19,974 bases of DNA from CADAWZ01 sp045114665 (GCA_045114665.1 JBGUKW010000165.1:1-19974); one strand, 5' to 3'. Shown: positions 8,021 to 16,629, counted from the stretch's first letter. The notes: generated by a model not told the origin, from the letters alone. Numbers and translations are program-made.

Positions 8021-9250
8021 TTATTTATATTCAGGTTTGGTAATTGCTCCCATAAATATTGGGGTATATGTTCTTGAGTCTGCTATTACAAAGAAGAATG
8101 GTCTATCTATTTTCATGTGCTTTGTAGGAACTGGTCTTGGCATTGCTGATTTTGTCATAATTATGCCTGTTACAGCAGCAGCTTCTGTTCCTGATTCGTT
8201 TACATCAATATAAGTTTTATGAATAACTTGTGAAATAAATAACCCTCTTGCTATTCCGCTAAAATTAGCTCTGCTATCAAATGCTGATTTCATTCCAATT
8301 TTTTCTATTGTTTTTGTAAGTCCAAAACTACATTCTGTTTTGAATTTAGGTAAATATAGCTCTACTTTTGCTCTATCGAGATTGTCAGAAGCATTTAAAA
8401 ATTCTTCTTGTGAAAAATTGTTAATAAAATTATCTATAGAACTGTTTTCTTTTGGAAGAAATACATACATTGAGGCTTTTCTTCCCTTATAGTCCAATTT
8501 TACCATTTGATAATTCTCATTTTCATAATATGGCATATTTTCAAATTTGTACATCATTGGAACTTTTATTTTTTTGTTTGCTATAGTTGTAAAATCTTGG
8601 TCTTTTGTATTTTCTTTGTTGAATGTTTTTATCCAAGTGCCATTAAAATAAATAGCATTTAGTAATGCAACATCTATGCTATCAGCTCTGTCAACTATTT
8701 TCTTTATTTTTTTGTGGGTTTTTTCTGAAACCCAGTTATTCATTAATGTTTTTGAAATTTCATTTTTGACTTCAGCATAGAAATATTCTTTACTATTTTC
8801 AATAAATGTTGGTTTTATTGAAAAATTTTTCTTTGCCCAAAGTGAATTTGCGATTTCTATTGTAATATCTTCATTTGATTTTAGAAAGTCCATTATTGCT
8901 TTTGACTGTTCTGATATGGCTTTTTTGTCCATATTAGCAGGATAACCAAGAGTTGTTTGCATCTCTTTTTCTGTTATTCCTTCTGCTCCGTTATATAGCA
9001 TATCAAATGCCAAATGCAGGCTTAAAGGAGAAACAACAGTATTTTTATTTTTATAAACATCTGTCAAAATATTTTTTCCAAAATATGTTACAGAATCTGA
9101 AAAATTTTCATTCATTTTTGCTTTTCCCTGTTTTTGAGAAATTTGTGTTACTTCTTGATTTGTATTTTCATCTTGTGTGTTAGTACAAGATGAAGCTACA
9201 GAAATCATACTAAAAGATAATATCAATAAAGCTAATAAAAATTTTTTCAT
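8021..9250 (-). CDS. serpin A, lipoprotein protease inhibitor
   Basis: This is a 409-residue serpin with a full-length fold. An N-terminal lipoprotein signal (hydrophobic core, then VASSC) suggests membrane anchoring outside the cytoplasm. Family landmarks are 'NTVVSPLSLHLAFDMLYNGAEG', 'IANSLWAKKNF', 'LLNAIYFNGTW', 'LYLPKFKTECSF' and the C-terminal 'RPFFFVIAD'. The reactive-centre hinge ESGTEAAAVT has the small residues required for loop insertion, so it should be inhibitory. Counting from Gly (P15), P1 is Ser and P1' Ala in 'TKSAMP'; the neighbouring Lys is an alternative P1. From hinge to 'RPF' the loop is about five residues longer than in human antitrypsin. The ATG lies 3 nt after the ddl stop, and its SD (AAAGGG) is inside the ddl end. 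Its paralogue is at 11836-13068. Confidence 0.95.
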   Translation of the reverse strand: MKKFLLALLILSFSMISVASSCTNTQDENTNQEVTQISQKQGKAKMNENFSDSVTYFGKNILTDVYKNKNTVVSPLSLHLAFDMLYNGAEGITEKEMQTTLGYPANMDKKAISEQSKAIMDFLKSNEDITIEIANSLWAKKNFSIKPTFIENSKEYFYAEVKNEISKTLMNNWVSEKTHKKIKKIVDRADSIDVALLNAIYFNGTWIKTFNKENTKDQDFTTIANKKIKVPMMYKFENMPYYENENYQMVKLDYKGRKASMYVFLPKENSSIDNFINNFSQEEFLNASDNLDRAKVELYLPKFKTECSFGLTKTIEKIGMKSAFDSRANFSGIARGLFISQVIHKTYIDVNESGTEAAAVTGIIMTKSAMPRPVPTKHMKIDRPFFFVIADSRTYTPIFMGAITKPEYK

Positions 9251-9253
9251 ATT

Positions 9254-10393
9254 TTACCCTTTCTTGTACCAATCATTTTTTGATTGAAAATTTGTTGAAT
9301 TTTTATGTTTTTCATCAAATTCTTCAAAGGCTAAATTTATTACATTTTCAAGTAGTTTTCCATATTTTATACCAGATGCTTCCCAAAGTTTTGGATACAT
9401 ACTTATTGAAGTAAAACCTGGGAGGGTATTTATTTCATTCAAATAAATTTCATCAGTTTTTGGATCCATTAGAAAATCTACTCTTGAAAGACCTCTACAG
9501 CCAAGTGAAATAAATGCTTTTACGGCTTTTTCTTGAATATCTTTCATCTGTTTATCTGTTATTCTTGCAGGAACTATTGTAAGAGATTGTCCATCTTCAT
9601 ATTTTGCTGCATAGTCATAAAATTCTCCACTTGGAGCAATTTCTCCAGCTACTGAAGCCTTTGGTCTGTCATTTCCAAGGATTGCAACTTCTATTTCTCT
9701 TGCATTGTCGATAGATTTTTCAACTTGTACCATAAAGTCATATTTACTTGCAAGTTCAATTCCCTCTTTTAGTTCTTCTCTATTGTGAGCTTTTGTAATT
9801 CCAACACTTGAACCTGTATTTGCTGGCTTTATAAAGAGATTATATCCTATTTCTTCACATTTTTTTATTATGTCTTCTTGGTTTTCTTTCCAATCTTTTC
9901 TTGTAAAAAATATGTCAGGTACGACATTTAATCCGTTACTTGCAAATATTCTTTTGGAAAGGATTTTGTCCATTGCTAGAGCACTTGAAGGTACATTACA
10001 ACCGACATAAGGAATATTTGATAATCTAAAAAGTCCTTGGATTGTACCATCTTCTCCATTTGTTCCATGAAGAACAGGGAATATGACATCTACTTTTATA
10101 TTTATTTTTTCTACTTTGCCATCTATATTTTTTATAACGATTAATCCTTTTTCTGTAGGATCTTGTGACAAAAATACAATTTCATCGGTGTTTGGTTCTT
10201 TTCCACTTTTAAGTATCTCAAGAACATTATCACCTAAAAACCATCTTCCAGTTTTTCCTATCCCTATTTCGATAACATTGTATTTATCATTTTTTTTCAG
10301 TTCCTGTATAATGGAATTTCCTGATACAAGAGAGACTTCATGCTCTCCTGATACACCACCAAAAAAAACAGCTACATTTATTTTTTTATCCAT
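9254..10393 (-). CDS. ddl: D-alanine--D-alanine ligase
   Basis: This ATP-grasp enzyme (379 residues) joins two D-Ala in the cytoplasm for peptidoglycan precursors. It shows 'FGGVSGEHEVSLVSG' at the N-terminus, 'FPVLHGTNGEDGTIQGLF', 'MDKILSKR', the ATP loop 'FIKPANTGSSVGITKA', 'REIEVAILGND', the omega-loop signature 'FYDYAAKY', and the Mg/ATP segment 'SRVDFLMDPKTDEIYLNEINTLPGFT'. The Tyr-containing omega loop is that of D-Ala-D-Ala ligases, not the His or Phe forms linked to D-Ala-D-Lac depsipeptide, so vancomycin-type resistance is not indicated. GAAAGGA precedes the ATG. It sits fourth in the minus-strand run, between the HD hydrolase and serpin A, and its stop codon overlaps the serpin SD, so the two are probably translationally coupled. 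Confidence 0.96.
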   Translation of the reverse strand: MDKKINVAVFFGGVSGEHEVSLVSGNSIIQELKKNDKYNVIEIGIGKTGRWFLGDNVLEILKSGKEPNTDEIVFLSQDPTEKGLIVIKNIDGKVEKINIKVDVIFPVLHGTNGEDGTIQGLFRLSNIPYVGCNVPSSALAMDKILSKRIFASNGLNVVPDIFFTRKDWKENQEDIIKKCEEIGYNLFIKPANTGSSVGITKAHNREELKEGIELASKYDFMVQVEKSIDNAREIEVAILGNDRPKASVAGEIAPSGEFYDYAAKYEDGQSLTIVPARITDKQMKDIQEKAVKAFISLGCRGLSRVDFLMDPKTDEIYLNEINTLPGFTSISMYPKLWEASGIKYGKLLENVINLAFEEFDEKHKNSTNFQSKNDWYKKG

Positions 10394-10425
10394 TTTTTAG
10401 TCCTTTCGTCGTCAGTCCTTCGTCC

Positions 10426-10462
10426 AATATATGAAATCTATTTTTAGAACCTTTCATATATT
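10426..10462. repeat. inverted repeat at the HD/ddl junction
   Basis: AATATATGAAA (10426-10436) and TTTCATATATT (10452-10462) are perfect 11-bp inverted repeats around a 15-nt loop. The right arm overlaps the stop codon of the HD gene. No T-run follows on the minus strand, so it is not a classical terminator. It could be an mRNA stability or processing element, or an operator. Confidence 0.6.
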
Positions 10463-11093
10463 ATATTTCCCCTTTTATTTCCAGTCCCATCTGTTCTAAA
10501 AAAGATTTCATAAACTCCACTCTTTTATTTGCTAATTGTTTAGCTTTTTCAGTGTGAAGTTTAGACGGAATAGAAAATAATTTTGTAAAAAGATGGTCTA
10601 TTGTATATTTTTTGTCATTGGGTTTTCTTTCTGAATTGCAGAAAGGATCATCTACATTGTATAAAATCCGTTCTGATTCATTTAAAAAAGAAAACATTCT
10701 TGCAAGACCTATAGCTCCCAAAGAATCAATCCTATCTCCGTCTTGTAAAAGTTCTCCCAACAAAGATTTAGGCTCTCTTCCCAACGACCAAGAATGAGTC
10801 TCTATTGCAGAAGCAATTTCTTCTATTTGTTGTGTAGTAAATCCATATTGAGATAAATTTTCTCTTGCATAATCTGCAGAAATTATCGCATGATTTACTC
10901 CATCTTTGAGCATTGTTCTTCCAACATCATGAAAACAGCAGGTCGCATATATAACATCTTCATAAATTTGTGGAAAATCTTTTGCAAGTTCGATAACTAA
11001 ATTTAATACTCTTTTTGTGTGGAGAAAATCATGCGAATTGTCCGCATTTTTAAAGATTTTCTCCGTATCTTTTAAAATTTGTTCTTTTATCAT
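10461..11093 (-). CDS. HD-domain metal-dependent phosphohydrolase
   Basis: The 210-residue cytoplasmic protein carries the HD signature in order: His21/His25 in 'NSHDFLHTKRV', His55-Asp56 in 'CFHDVGR', His68, His100 ('ETHSWS') and Asp120 in 'LLQDGDRID'. These ligands typically hold one or two metals and hydrolyse phosphoester or phosphoanhydride bonds. The closest group by pattern is the stand-alone YedJ/YpgQ-like HD proteins; the substrate (nucleotide or other) cannot be read from sequence. No SD is visible before the ATG. The stop codon of the upstream secreted-protein gene lies only 4 nt away, so translation probably depends on coupling. It is third in the minus-strand run. Confidence 0.88.
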   Translation of the reverse strand: MIKEQILKDTEKIFKNADNSHDFLHTKRVLNLVIELAKDFPQIYEDVIYATCCFHDVGRTMLKDGVNHAIISADYARENLSQYGFTTQQIEEIASAIETHSWSLGREPKSLLGELLQDGDRIDSLGAIGLARMFSFLNESERILYNVDDPFCNSERKPNDKKYTIDHLFTKLFSIPSKLHTEKAKQLANKRVEFMKSFLEQMGLEIKGEI

Positions 11094-11097
11094 TTTT

Positions 11098-11781
11098 TTA
11101 CATCTTTTTTGATTTTAAGGTCTTTACTACTTTATATCCACCTTCAGCTGGTGTGATTTCAACAAGTCCACTTGTATAACCTTGACCATCATATCCTATG
11201 AAATCTGCATATAATTTTCCGTCAGTTCCTTCTTTTATATTACTTAGCCAAGTTACATTGTCATTGTCAGTTTTAGTCCATTTGAATATTCCATCAGAAT
11301 CTTTTATGAGTTTCCCTGTTTTTGTTCTGTAAAGTTTTCCGTCTTTCCATTTTAAAACTCTAAATGTCTGTGGTCTTACATCTGATTGTATTTCTTGGAT
11401 CATTACTTCTGTGTAACCGTCTTTGTCTATATCAGCTATAACAATTACTTGGGATGTGCCAAAGTTTGTTCCAGTTAATGTTGCTGGACTGTTTTCTTTT
11501 TTTACACCAGCAATTAATTTATTTCCATTTTGATCGAAAAATACAAGACTTCCATGCCATTCATATTCTTCTGGGTTTACTTTGAATATTCTAATTTTTA
11601 TATTTTTTATTGCACTTTTCTTGTTTGATGTAGAACATAGGTCATATAGTTGACCTGCTTTTGGTGATTCCATCCAAGAATGATTTGCATTTTTAAATGT
11701 GTATGAATTTTGGGCAAATATTATGCCAGTTGTGATGAATACAAACATCATCAAAAACAAAATTGTCAAAAATTTGTTCAT
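11098..11781 (-). CDS. secreted protein with a DxDxDG calcium-like loop, 227 aa
   Basis: The product starts with a Sec signal peptide (residues 1-23, cleavage after IFA). The mature 204 residues are predicted mostly beta. Residues 117-125 (DIDKDGYTE) lie in 'VIVIADIDKDGYTEVMIQE', the pattern of FG-GAP/VCBS-type calcium loops in secreted beta-propeller and related proteins. Only one such loop is visible, so a full propeller is unlikely. I cannot name the family. AAGGAG precedes the ATG. It lies between serpin B and the HD gene. In the 54-nt gap after serpin B the minus strand contains TATACT, a weak -10 candidate, so a secondary promoter is possible but not shown. Confidence 0.78.
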   Translation of the reverse strand: MNKFLTILFLMMFVFITTGIIFAQNSYTFKNANHSWMESPKAGQLYDLCSTSNKKSAIKNIKIRIFKVNPEEYEWHGSLVFFDQNGNKLIAGVKKENSPATLTGTNFGTSQVIVIADIDKDGYTEVMIQEIQSDVRPQTFRVLKWKDGKLYRTKTGKLIKDSDGIFKWTKTDNDNVTWLSNIKEGTDGKLYADFIGYDGQGYTSGLVEITPAEGGYKVVKTLKSKKM

Positions 11782-11835
11782 TTTTATTGCTCCTTTTTTT
11801 ATATATTTATAGTATATTTTTTTCCAAAAATATTC

Positions 11836-13068
11836 CTATTTATATTCAGGTTTTGCTATAATTCCCATAAATACAGGTATGTTTGAATCATTATCTGACA
11901 ATACAAAAAAGAATGGTCTATCTACTTTCATACATTTTGGTTTAACTTCTTCTTCAAATGGTAGGGCTGTACAATTCATCATAATTGCTGTTACAGCAGC
12001 TGCTTCTGTTCCTGATTCATTTACATCGATATATGTTTTGTGAATTATTTCTGAAATACAAAGTTTTTCTGCTATTCCGTTAAAATTAGCTCTGCCATCA
12101 AAAGCTGATTTCATTCCAAGTTCTTTAACAGTTTGTGATAATTCAAAACTACATTCTGTTTTAAATTTGGGTAAATATAGTTCTAAATTTGTCCTATTTA
12201 AATTTTTAGAAGCATTCAAAAATTCATCTTGCGAAAAATCTTTTACAAAATCATCAATAGATTTATTTTTATTTGGAAGAAAAACAAACATTGATATCTT
12301 ATTTCCCTTATAGTCCAACCTGACTGCCTGATATTTTTTATTCTCATAATATGGCATATCTTCACATTTGTACATTGTTGGAACTTTTATTTTTTGTTTT
12401 TCTAAAGTTGTAAAATCTCTATCTATTGTACTATCTTTGTTAAATTTATTAACCCAATTTCCATTAAAATATATAGCATTGATCAATGCAGTATCTATAT
12501 CCACATCGTCATTTACAATTTTGTTTATTTTTTTGTAAGTTTTTTCTGAAACCCATTTATTCATCAATTTTGGAACAGTATTATTTTTAACTTCAGCATA
12601 AAAATATTTTTTGCAGTTATCTACAAATGAATTTTTTATTTTGAAATTTTTCTTAGCCCAAAGTGAATTTGCTATTTCAAGTGTCATGGAATCATTCGAT
12701 TTTAGATTATCCATTATTGATTTTGACTGTTGAGAAATGCTTTTTTTATCCATATTTGAAGGATAACCAAGTGTTTGTCGCATCTCTGTTTCAGTTTCAC
12801 CTTCTGCTCCATTATATACCATATCAAATGCTAAATGCATGCTCAATGGGGATATAATTGTATTATTTTTTTTATATTCTTTTGTAAGAATATTTTTGCC
12901 CAAATATGTAACAGAATTTGAAAAAATATTTTCTATTTTTACATTATTTGTTTTTGATATTTCTGGACTGTCATTTTGAGGAGACGGATTTTCTTTATTT
13001 GGATTTGAGCAAGAGATAGAAAATATGCTAAAAAATAAAATAAATATCAATAATAACATTTTTTTCAT
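11836..13068 (-). CDS. serpin B, lipoprotein protease inhibitor
   Basis: This 410-residue paralogue of serpin A matches it almost throughout ('NTIISPLSMHLAFDMVYNGAEG', 'IANSLWAKKNF', 'LYLPKFKTECSF', 'RPFFFVLSD'). The N-terminal hydrophobic segment ends in FSISC, so it is probably lipid-anchored. The hinge ESGTEAAAVT is identical to serpin A. The exposed loop after it is different: 'AIMMNCTALPFEEEV' against 'GIIMTKSAMPRPVPT'. Counting from the hinge Gly, P1 is Thr and P1' Ala, and the loop is about seven residues longer than in antitrypsin. Its target protease should therefore differ from that of serpin A. A loop cysteine (P2) could be redox sensitive. It is the first gene of the minus-strand run, with a strong SD (GGGGAGG, 7 nt spacer). 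Confidence 0.95.
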   Translation of the reverse strand: MKKMLLLIFILFFSIFSISCSNPNKENPSPQNDSPEISKTNNVKIENIFSNSVTYLGKNILTKEYKKNNTIISPLSMHLAFDMVYNGAEGETETEMRQTLGYPSNMDKKSISQQSKSIMDNLKSNDSMTLEIANSLWAKKNFKIKNSFVDNCKKYFYAEVKNNTVPKLMNKWVSEKTYKKINKIVNDDVDIDTALINAIYFNGNWVNKFNKDSTIDRDFTTLEKQKIKVPTMYKCEDMPYYENKKYQAVRLDYKGNKISMFVFLPNKNKSIDDFVKDFSQDEFLNASKNLNRTNLELYLPKFKTECSFELSQTVKELGMKSAFDGRANFNGIAEKLCISEIIHKTYIDVNESGTEAAAVTAIMMNCTALPFEEEVKPKCMKVDRPFFFVLSDNDSNIPVFMGIIAKPEYK

Positions 13069-13117
13069 ATTTTTTCCTCCCCTTTAATATTTATTATAAA
13101 AGTAGTTTCTTTATTTT

Positions 13118-13123
13118 ATTATA
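13118..13123 (-). promoter_or_regulatory. probable -10 of the serpin/ddl operon
   Basis: The minus strand reads TATAAT here, 50 nt before the serpin B start. The -35 region (AAAGAAAAC and nearby) is weak. A second TATAAT at 13093-13098 is closer to the gene. Which one is used cannot be told from sequence. Confidence 0.4.
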
Positions 13124-13186
13124 CTGTCCTTTAAATTTTAGTTTTCTTTTAATTTGTTAAAATTTTGTTTATTTTTCGAAAACCTA

Positions 13187-13216
13187 TTGCAGAAAGCAAT
13201 CATTTTGTTGTATTAT
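13187..13216 (+). promoter_or_regulatory. sigma70-like promoter of the GH13 gene
   Basis: TTGCAG (13187-13192) is followed after 18 nt by TATTAT (13211-13216), with TG directly before the -10. It predicts a leader of about 70 nt before the ATG at 13294. Confidence 0.55.
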
Positions 13217-13293
13217 ATACACAATGAATTTAAAATTTTACAATACTTTTTAAAGTGTTTTAGTATATTTAATCGTAGCGGAGGATTTTTTTG

Positions 13294-16200
13294 ATGTCCA
13301 TTAATGTTGGAAATATAAATTATTCTATGCCTTCTGTATATACATCTGCTACTGGCAAAGCAGATTCAGCTTCCGCAGTTTCATCGAATCAGACACCTGT
13401 TCAAAATGAAGAAACATTAAATTCTGTTTCTGATTCTGTGAATTTTTCTTCTTCAGAAAGAATAAGCAAAGCTTCTTTTAAACCTGAAAAAGCTCCAACA
13501 ACTTCACCTAAAAGAACAGGAACAATTCCTACTAAATATTTTGGCGGAGATGTATCAAGAGCAGAATCAGTAGCAGATAGATCTGCTATTGAATCTATTA
13601 AAAATGCACAGTCCGATTATCCATCTGTTACATTTGTATATGATGGAAGTCAGCTTGGACATGTAAGCAACTTCCAGTTGAAGGGTTCTTTTAATCCTGT
13701 AACTGGCGAATATGATCAAAGTTGGAATAATGGAAAAGGCATTCCAATGTTTGATGATGGAACCCATGGCGATCAAATTGCTGGAGATGGTCTTTATTCA
13801 ACAACTGTTCAGTTAAAACCTGGTGATTATAAATGGGGTGTTTCTGGCGATGTAAAGACAACAGATGGCAAAGTTGCTACAGATAAATGGATTGTCATGA
13901 CGGAAGACCCACCAGCATTTAGCGTAAGTGCAGACAGCAAAAATCAAGTTGAAGAATATGCACCTGCAACAGCTCACAAAATGGGACTTCACATAAAAGA
14001 CGATGTTGTCTCATTCAGAACATGGGCCCCAGCTACAGGGACAGGTGATATGTCTGGATTTTCATTAAATGTTGATCTCTTTGATGAAAAAACAGGCGAG
14101 CTTTTAAAGAGTGTACCTATGACAAAAGATGAGAAAACAGGTAATTGGTCTCTCGAAATGAAAGGTGCAAAAGAGCTTGAAGGTAAGGCTTACAGATATA
14201 GTGTAAGAGATGCAAACGGTAATATAATGAAGACAAAATCAGGGTCTGATGTTGCCTATAGTGATCCTTATGGAAGATATATGCAAGGACAACAGAGAGG
14301 ACTTGAAAGAATATTCATGGATCCAGTTCTTGGTATAGAAACTGGTTGGTACAATGATTCTGGTTCTGGCGGTCCAAATTATCAAGTCAACCCACATTGG
14401 GGGAGATTTACAGTAAATGATCACCTTGATGCAGACAAGGTTGTACTTGTACTCAAAGATGAAAATGGTCATCAGTTGACAAAACAGGAATTGCTTGACA
14501 GACTTGGAAATCCAGAATTGGTTCCTTATGACAAGGCAACACCTGATCAAAAACGTAATGCCGATGTACTAACAAGTTGGCAACTTGATGTTTCTGGTAA
14601 AGTAACAGACTACAAGTGGACAAATGATGTCGGTGATGATGGAAGTATTACGATGACCAAAGCTGGTGGCGGAAATGTCACAGGTGGTTGGGTCTCAACA
14701 GTAAATAACTTCGAAAAACTCGAAGGACTTAGCTATGAATTCCAAGTTTATGAAGGCGGAAGATTAGTAGGCGATACAAATAAAGACGGTGTTCTTAGCG
14801 ATGGTGAAAGAATAAACACTGCATTTAATGATCCATACTCAAATAAGATTTCAAGTCGTCCTGGTTCAGAGAGACTTTCAATAATAAAAGAATCAAACTA
14901 TGAATTCAAATATCATGATGTTCCAAGATTGGAAACAGATCCTGATAAATATACAATTTATGAAGCACATATTGGTTCTTTCAGAACAACAAAAGACAAT
15001 GCTGTACCTACAAAAATGTCTGACATGGTAAAATATCTAGACTATGTAGCTGATTTAGGTTATAACAGTATTGAACTTATGCCTTTCAATGAGTTTGGTG
15101 GTAAGAGAGATTGGGGTTATACTCCTGATTATTACTTCTCAGGTGCTGAAGCATATGGATTTGAAATGCCAAGAGCTGAGGCTGTTGAGAGAGGGCTTAT
15201 AAGACCTGACCAAGACAAAGAAAAAGAAAGTGTTTGGATTAATGGTACAGATGCTATCAAAGTTTTTGTTGACGAAGCTCACAAAAAAGGCTTGAATGTA
15301 ATTTGTGATGTTGTATATAACCATACATCAGGAAAGACAGATGGTGATAATTCACTTTGGTCAATAGACGGAGATAAGAACAGCTTCTTTACATGGCCAA
15401 ATGGAAATCACAGTGAGACACCTTGGGGAACAAAACCAAATTATTCTGCACAGGGTGTAAAGAATTTCTATGCTGACAATGCAGTACAACAGATTCGTGA
15501 ATTTGGTGTTGATGGAATCAGATTTGACTTTGCACAAGTTCTCCATGACACTGGAACAGCCGAAGAGCAGATCGACGGAATGAACACACTCAGACAGATC
15601 AACAGAACACTTGCACTTTTCGATCCAGACGGTAAGCCATACACAGTTGCTGAAGATTTTACTCAAAACTGGCTTGTAGCTGCTGATTTAGAACAAGGTG
15701 AAAATCAGTGGGGTATGAATAAGAAAGGAATGGGCTTTGACGGTGTTTGGAGTGGTCCAGTTCACCATGATTTGATCGGTGCAATAAATGGTCAAAGAAA
15801 TATGGATGATTTGATGTTTACAATGCTTGCTCATAAAGGTGTACCAGCTCCTGAAAAGGCTGTTGTGTTCTCACATAGCCATGATGAGGTTGGAAACAGT
15901 GGAACTTGGGCAATAAGAGCTGGTGCAGGTAGCAGAGATGATGGTAAAGTTATGGAAAATTATCCAAGAGCTGTATCAAGAGCTGCTGCAACAATAATCC
16001 ACACAATGCCAGGTGTTCCAATGGTATTCCAAGGTGAAGAGTTCCTTGCAAACAACGATTTCAAACATGGTGCAACTTCAACTTGGGGAGCTGATTATAG
16101 CTGGCTCGATTTCAGAGTTTCTCCTTCAAAACTCGATGAATTCAAAGAGATTTCTGCAATGCCTGCGGACAAACAAAAAGTAGCATTAAAAGGAATGTCA

Positions 16201-16629
16201 AAAGAAGACAAAGAGAACTATATAAAATATGCTTCTATGACTCCAGAAGAAAAGACAAATGCTGAGACATATTCTCTAAAAACAGGTCAGTCAAATGTAT
16301 ATAGAGCATTGAATGAATTGAGAGCTTCAAGTGATGCATTCAGAGCCGATGCTCCAATGAATAGAATATATACACACAATGACAATAAAGTAATGGCTTA
16401 TGAGAGAACAGATGGAAAAGATCGCTATGTAGTTGTAACAAACCTTTCAGGCAATGATTACTCAAATTATAGAATAGATGGCATGCCAGCAGGAAAGTGG
16501 ACAGAAGTATTCAATTCAAATGCTCGTGATTTCGGTGGCACAGGATTTGGAAACTTCGGTGGTACAGGATCATTCCATGAAGGAATGAATATTCCAGCAG
16601 GTTCGTCAGTTATATTTAAACTTTCATAA
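13294..16629 (+). CDS. multidomain GH13 alpha-glucan enzyme without signal peptide
   Basis: The ATG at 13294 (GGAGG, 9-nt spacer) is preferred over TTG at 13291, giving 1111 residues. Residues 1-95 are Ser/Thr/Pro-rich and disordered, with no signal peptide. Residues 105-200 form a beta domain with 'DDGTHGDQIAGDGLYS' (154 onward). Residues 230-345 are CBM48-like ('SFRTWAP', 'SDPYGRY'). A second similar beta module follows (370-540) and carries an EF-hand-like loop at 494-505 (DTNKDGVLSDGE). The GH13 barrel runs from about 553 to 985: region I 'DVVYNH' (672-677), nucleophile Asp745 ('GIRFDF'), acid/base Glu787 ('VAEDF') and Asp864 ('HSHDEVGN'). A C-terminal beta domain ends the protein. The architecture resembles branching enzyme or maltooligosyl-trehalose hydrolase; the exact reaction is open. 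It acts in the cytoplasm unless exported by an unusual route. Confidence 0.93.
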   Translation: MSINVGNINYSMPSVYTSATGKADSASAVSSNQTPVQNEETLNSVSDSVNFSSSERISKASFKPEKAPTTSPKRTGTIPTKYFGGDVSRAESVADRSAIESIKNAQSDYPSVTFVYDGSQLGHVSNFQLKGSFNPVTGEYDQSWNNGKGIPMFDDGTHGDQIAGDGLYSTTVQLKPGDYKWGVSGDVKTTDGKVATDKWIVMTEDPPAFSVSADSKNQVEEYAPATAHKMGLHIKDDVVSFRTWAPATGTGDMSGFSLNVDLFDEKTGELLKSVPMTKDEKTGNWSLEMKGAKELEGKAYRYSVRDANGNIMKTKSGSDVAYSDPYGRYMQGQQRGLERIFMDPVLGIETGWYNDSGSGGPNYQVNPHWGRFTVNDHLDADKVVLVLKDENGHQLTKQELLDRLGNPELVPYDKATPDQKRNADVLTSWQLDVSGKVTDYKWTNDVGDDGSITMTKAGGGNVTGGWVSTVNNFEKLEGLSYEFQVYEGGRLVGDTNKDGVLSDGERINTAFNDPYSNKISSRPGSERLSIIKESNYEFKYHDVPRLETDPDKYTIYEAHIGSFRTTKDNAVPTKMSDMVKYLDYVADLGYNSIELMPFNEFGGKRDWGYTPDYYFSGAEAYGFEMPRAEAVERGLIRPDQDKEKESVWINGTDAIKVFVDEAHKKGLNVICDVVYNHTSGKTDGDNSLWSIDGDKNSFFTWPNGNHSETPWGTKPNYSAQGVKNFYADNAVQQIREFGVDGIRFDFAQVLHDTGTAEEQIDGMNTLRQINRTLALFDPDGKPYTVAEDFTQNWLVAADLEQGENQWGMNKKGMGFDGVWSGPVHHDLIGAINGQRNMDDLMFTMLAHKGVPAPEKAVVFSHSHDEVGNSGTWAIRAGAGSRDDGKVMENYPRAVSRAAATIIHTMPGVPMVFQGEEFLANNDFKHGATSTWGADYSWLDFRVSPSKLDEFKEISAMPADKQKVALKGMSKEDKENYIKYASMTPEEKTNAETYSLKTGQSNVYRALNELRASSDAFRADAPMNRIYTHNDNKVMAYERTDGKDRYVVVTNLSGNDYSNYRIDGMPAGKWTEVFNSNARDFGGTGFGNFGGTGSFHEGMNIPAGSSVIFKLS

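Noticed and set aside
7877..8213. Two overlapping plus-strand frames of 66 and 68 codons between the convergent genes
   Set aside because: They run through the bidirectional terminator or into the antisense of serpin A, and their residues show no protein-like pattern.
9254..10393. A D-Ala-D-Lac (vancomycin-resistance type) ligase
   Set aside because: The omega loop has the Tyr-containing FYDYAAKY form of D-Ala-D-Ala ligases, and no vanH/vanX partners are adjacent.
10083..10400. Plus-strand 105-codon frame opposite ddl
   Set aside because: It is antisense to the conserved N-terminal domain of ddl and has a hydrophobic low-complexity translation typical of shadow frames.
8021..13068. One serpin as a decayed pseudogene copy
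   Set aside because: Both frames are full length with intact hinge, shutter and C-terminal motifs and good SD sites.
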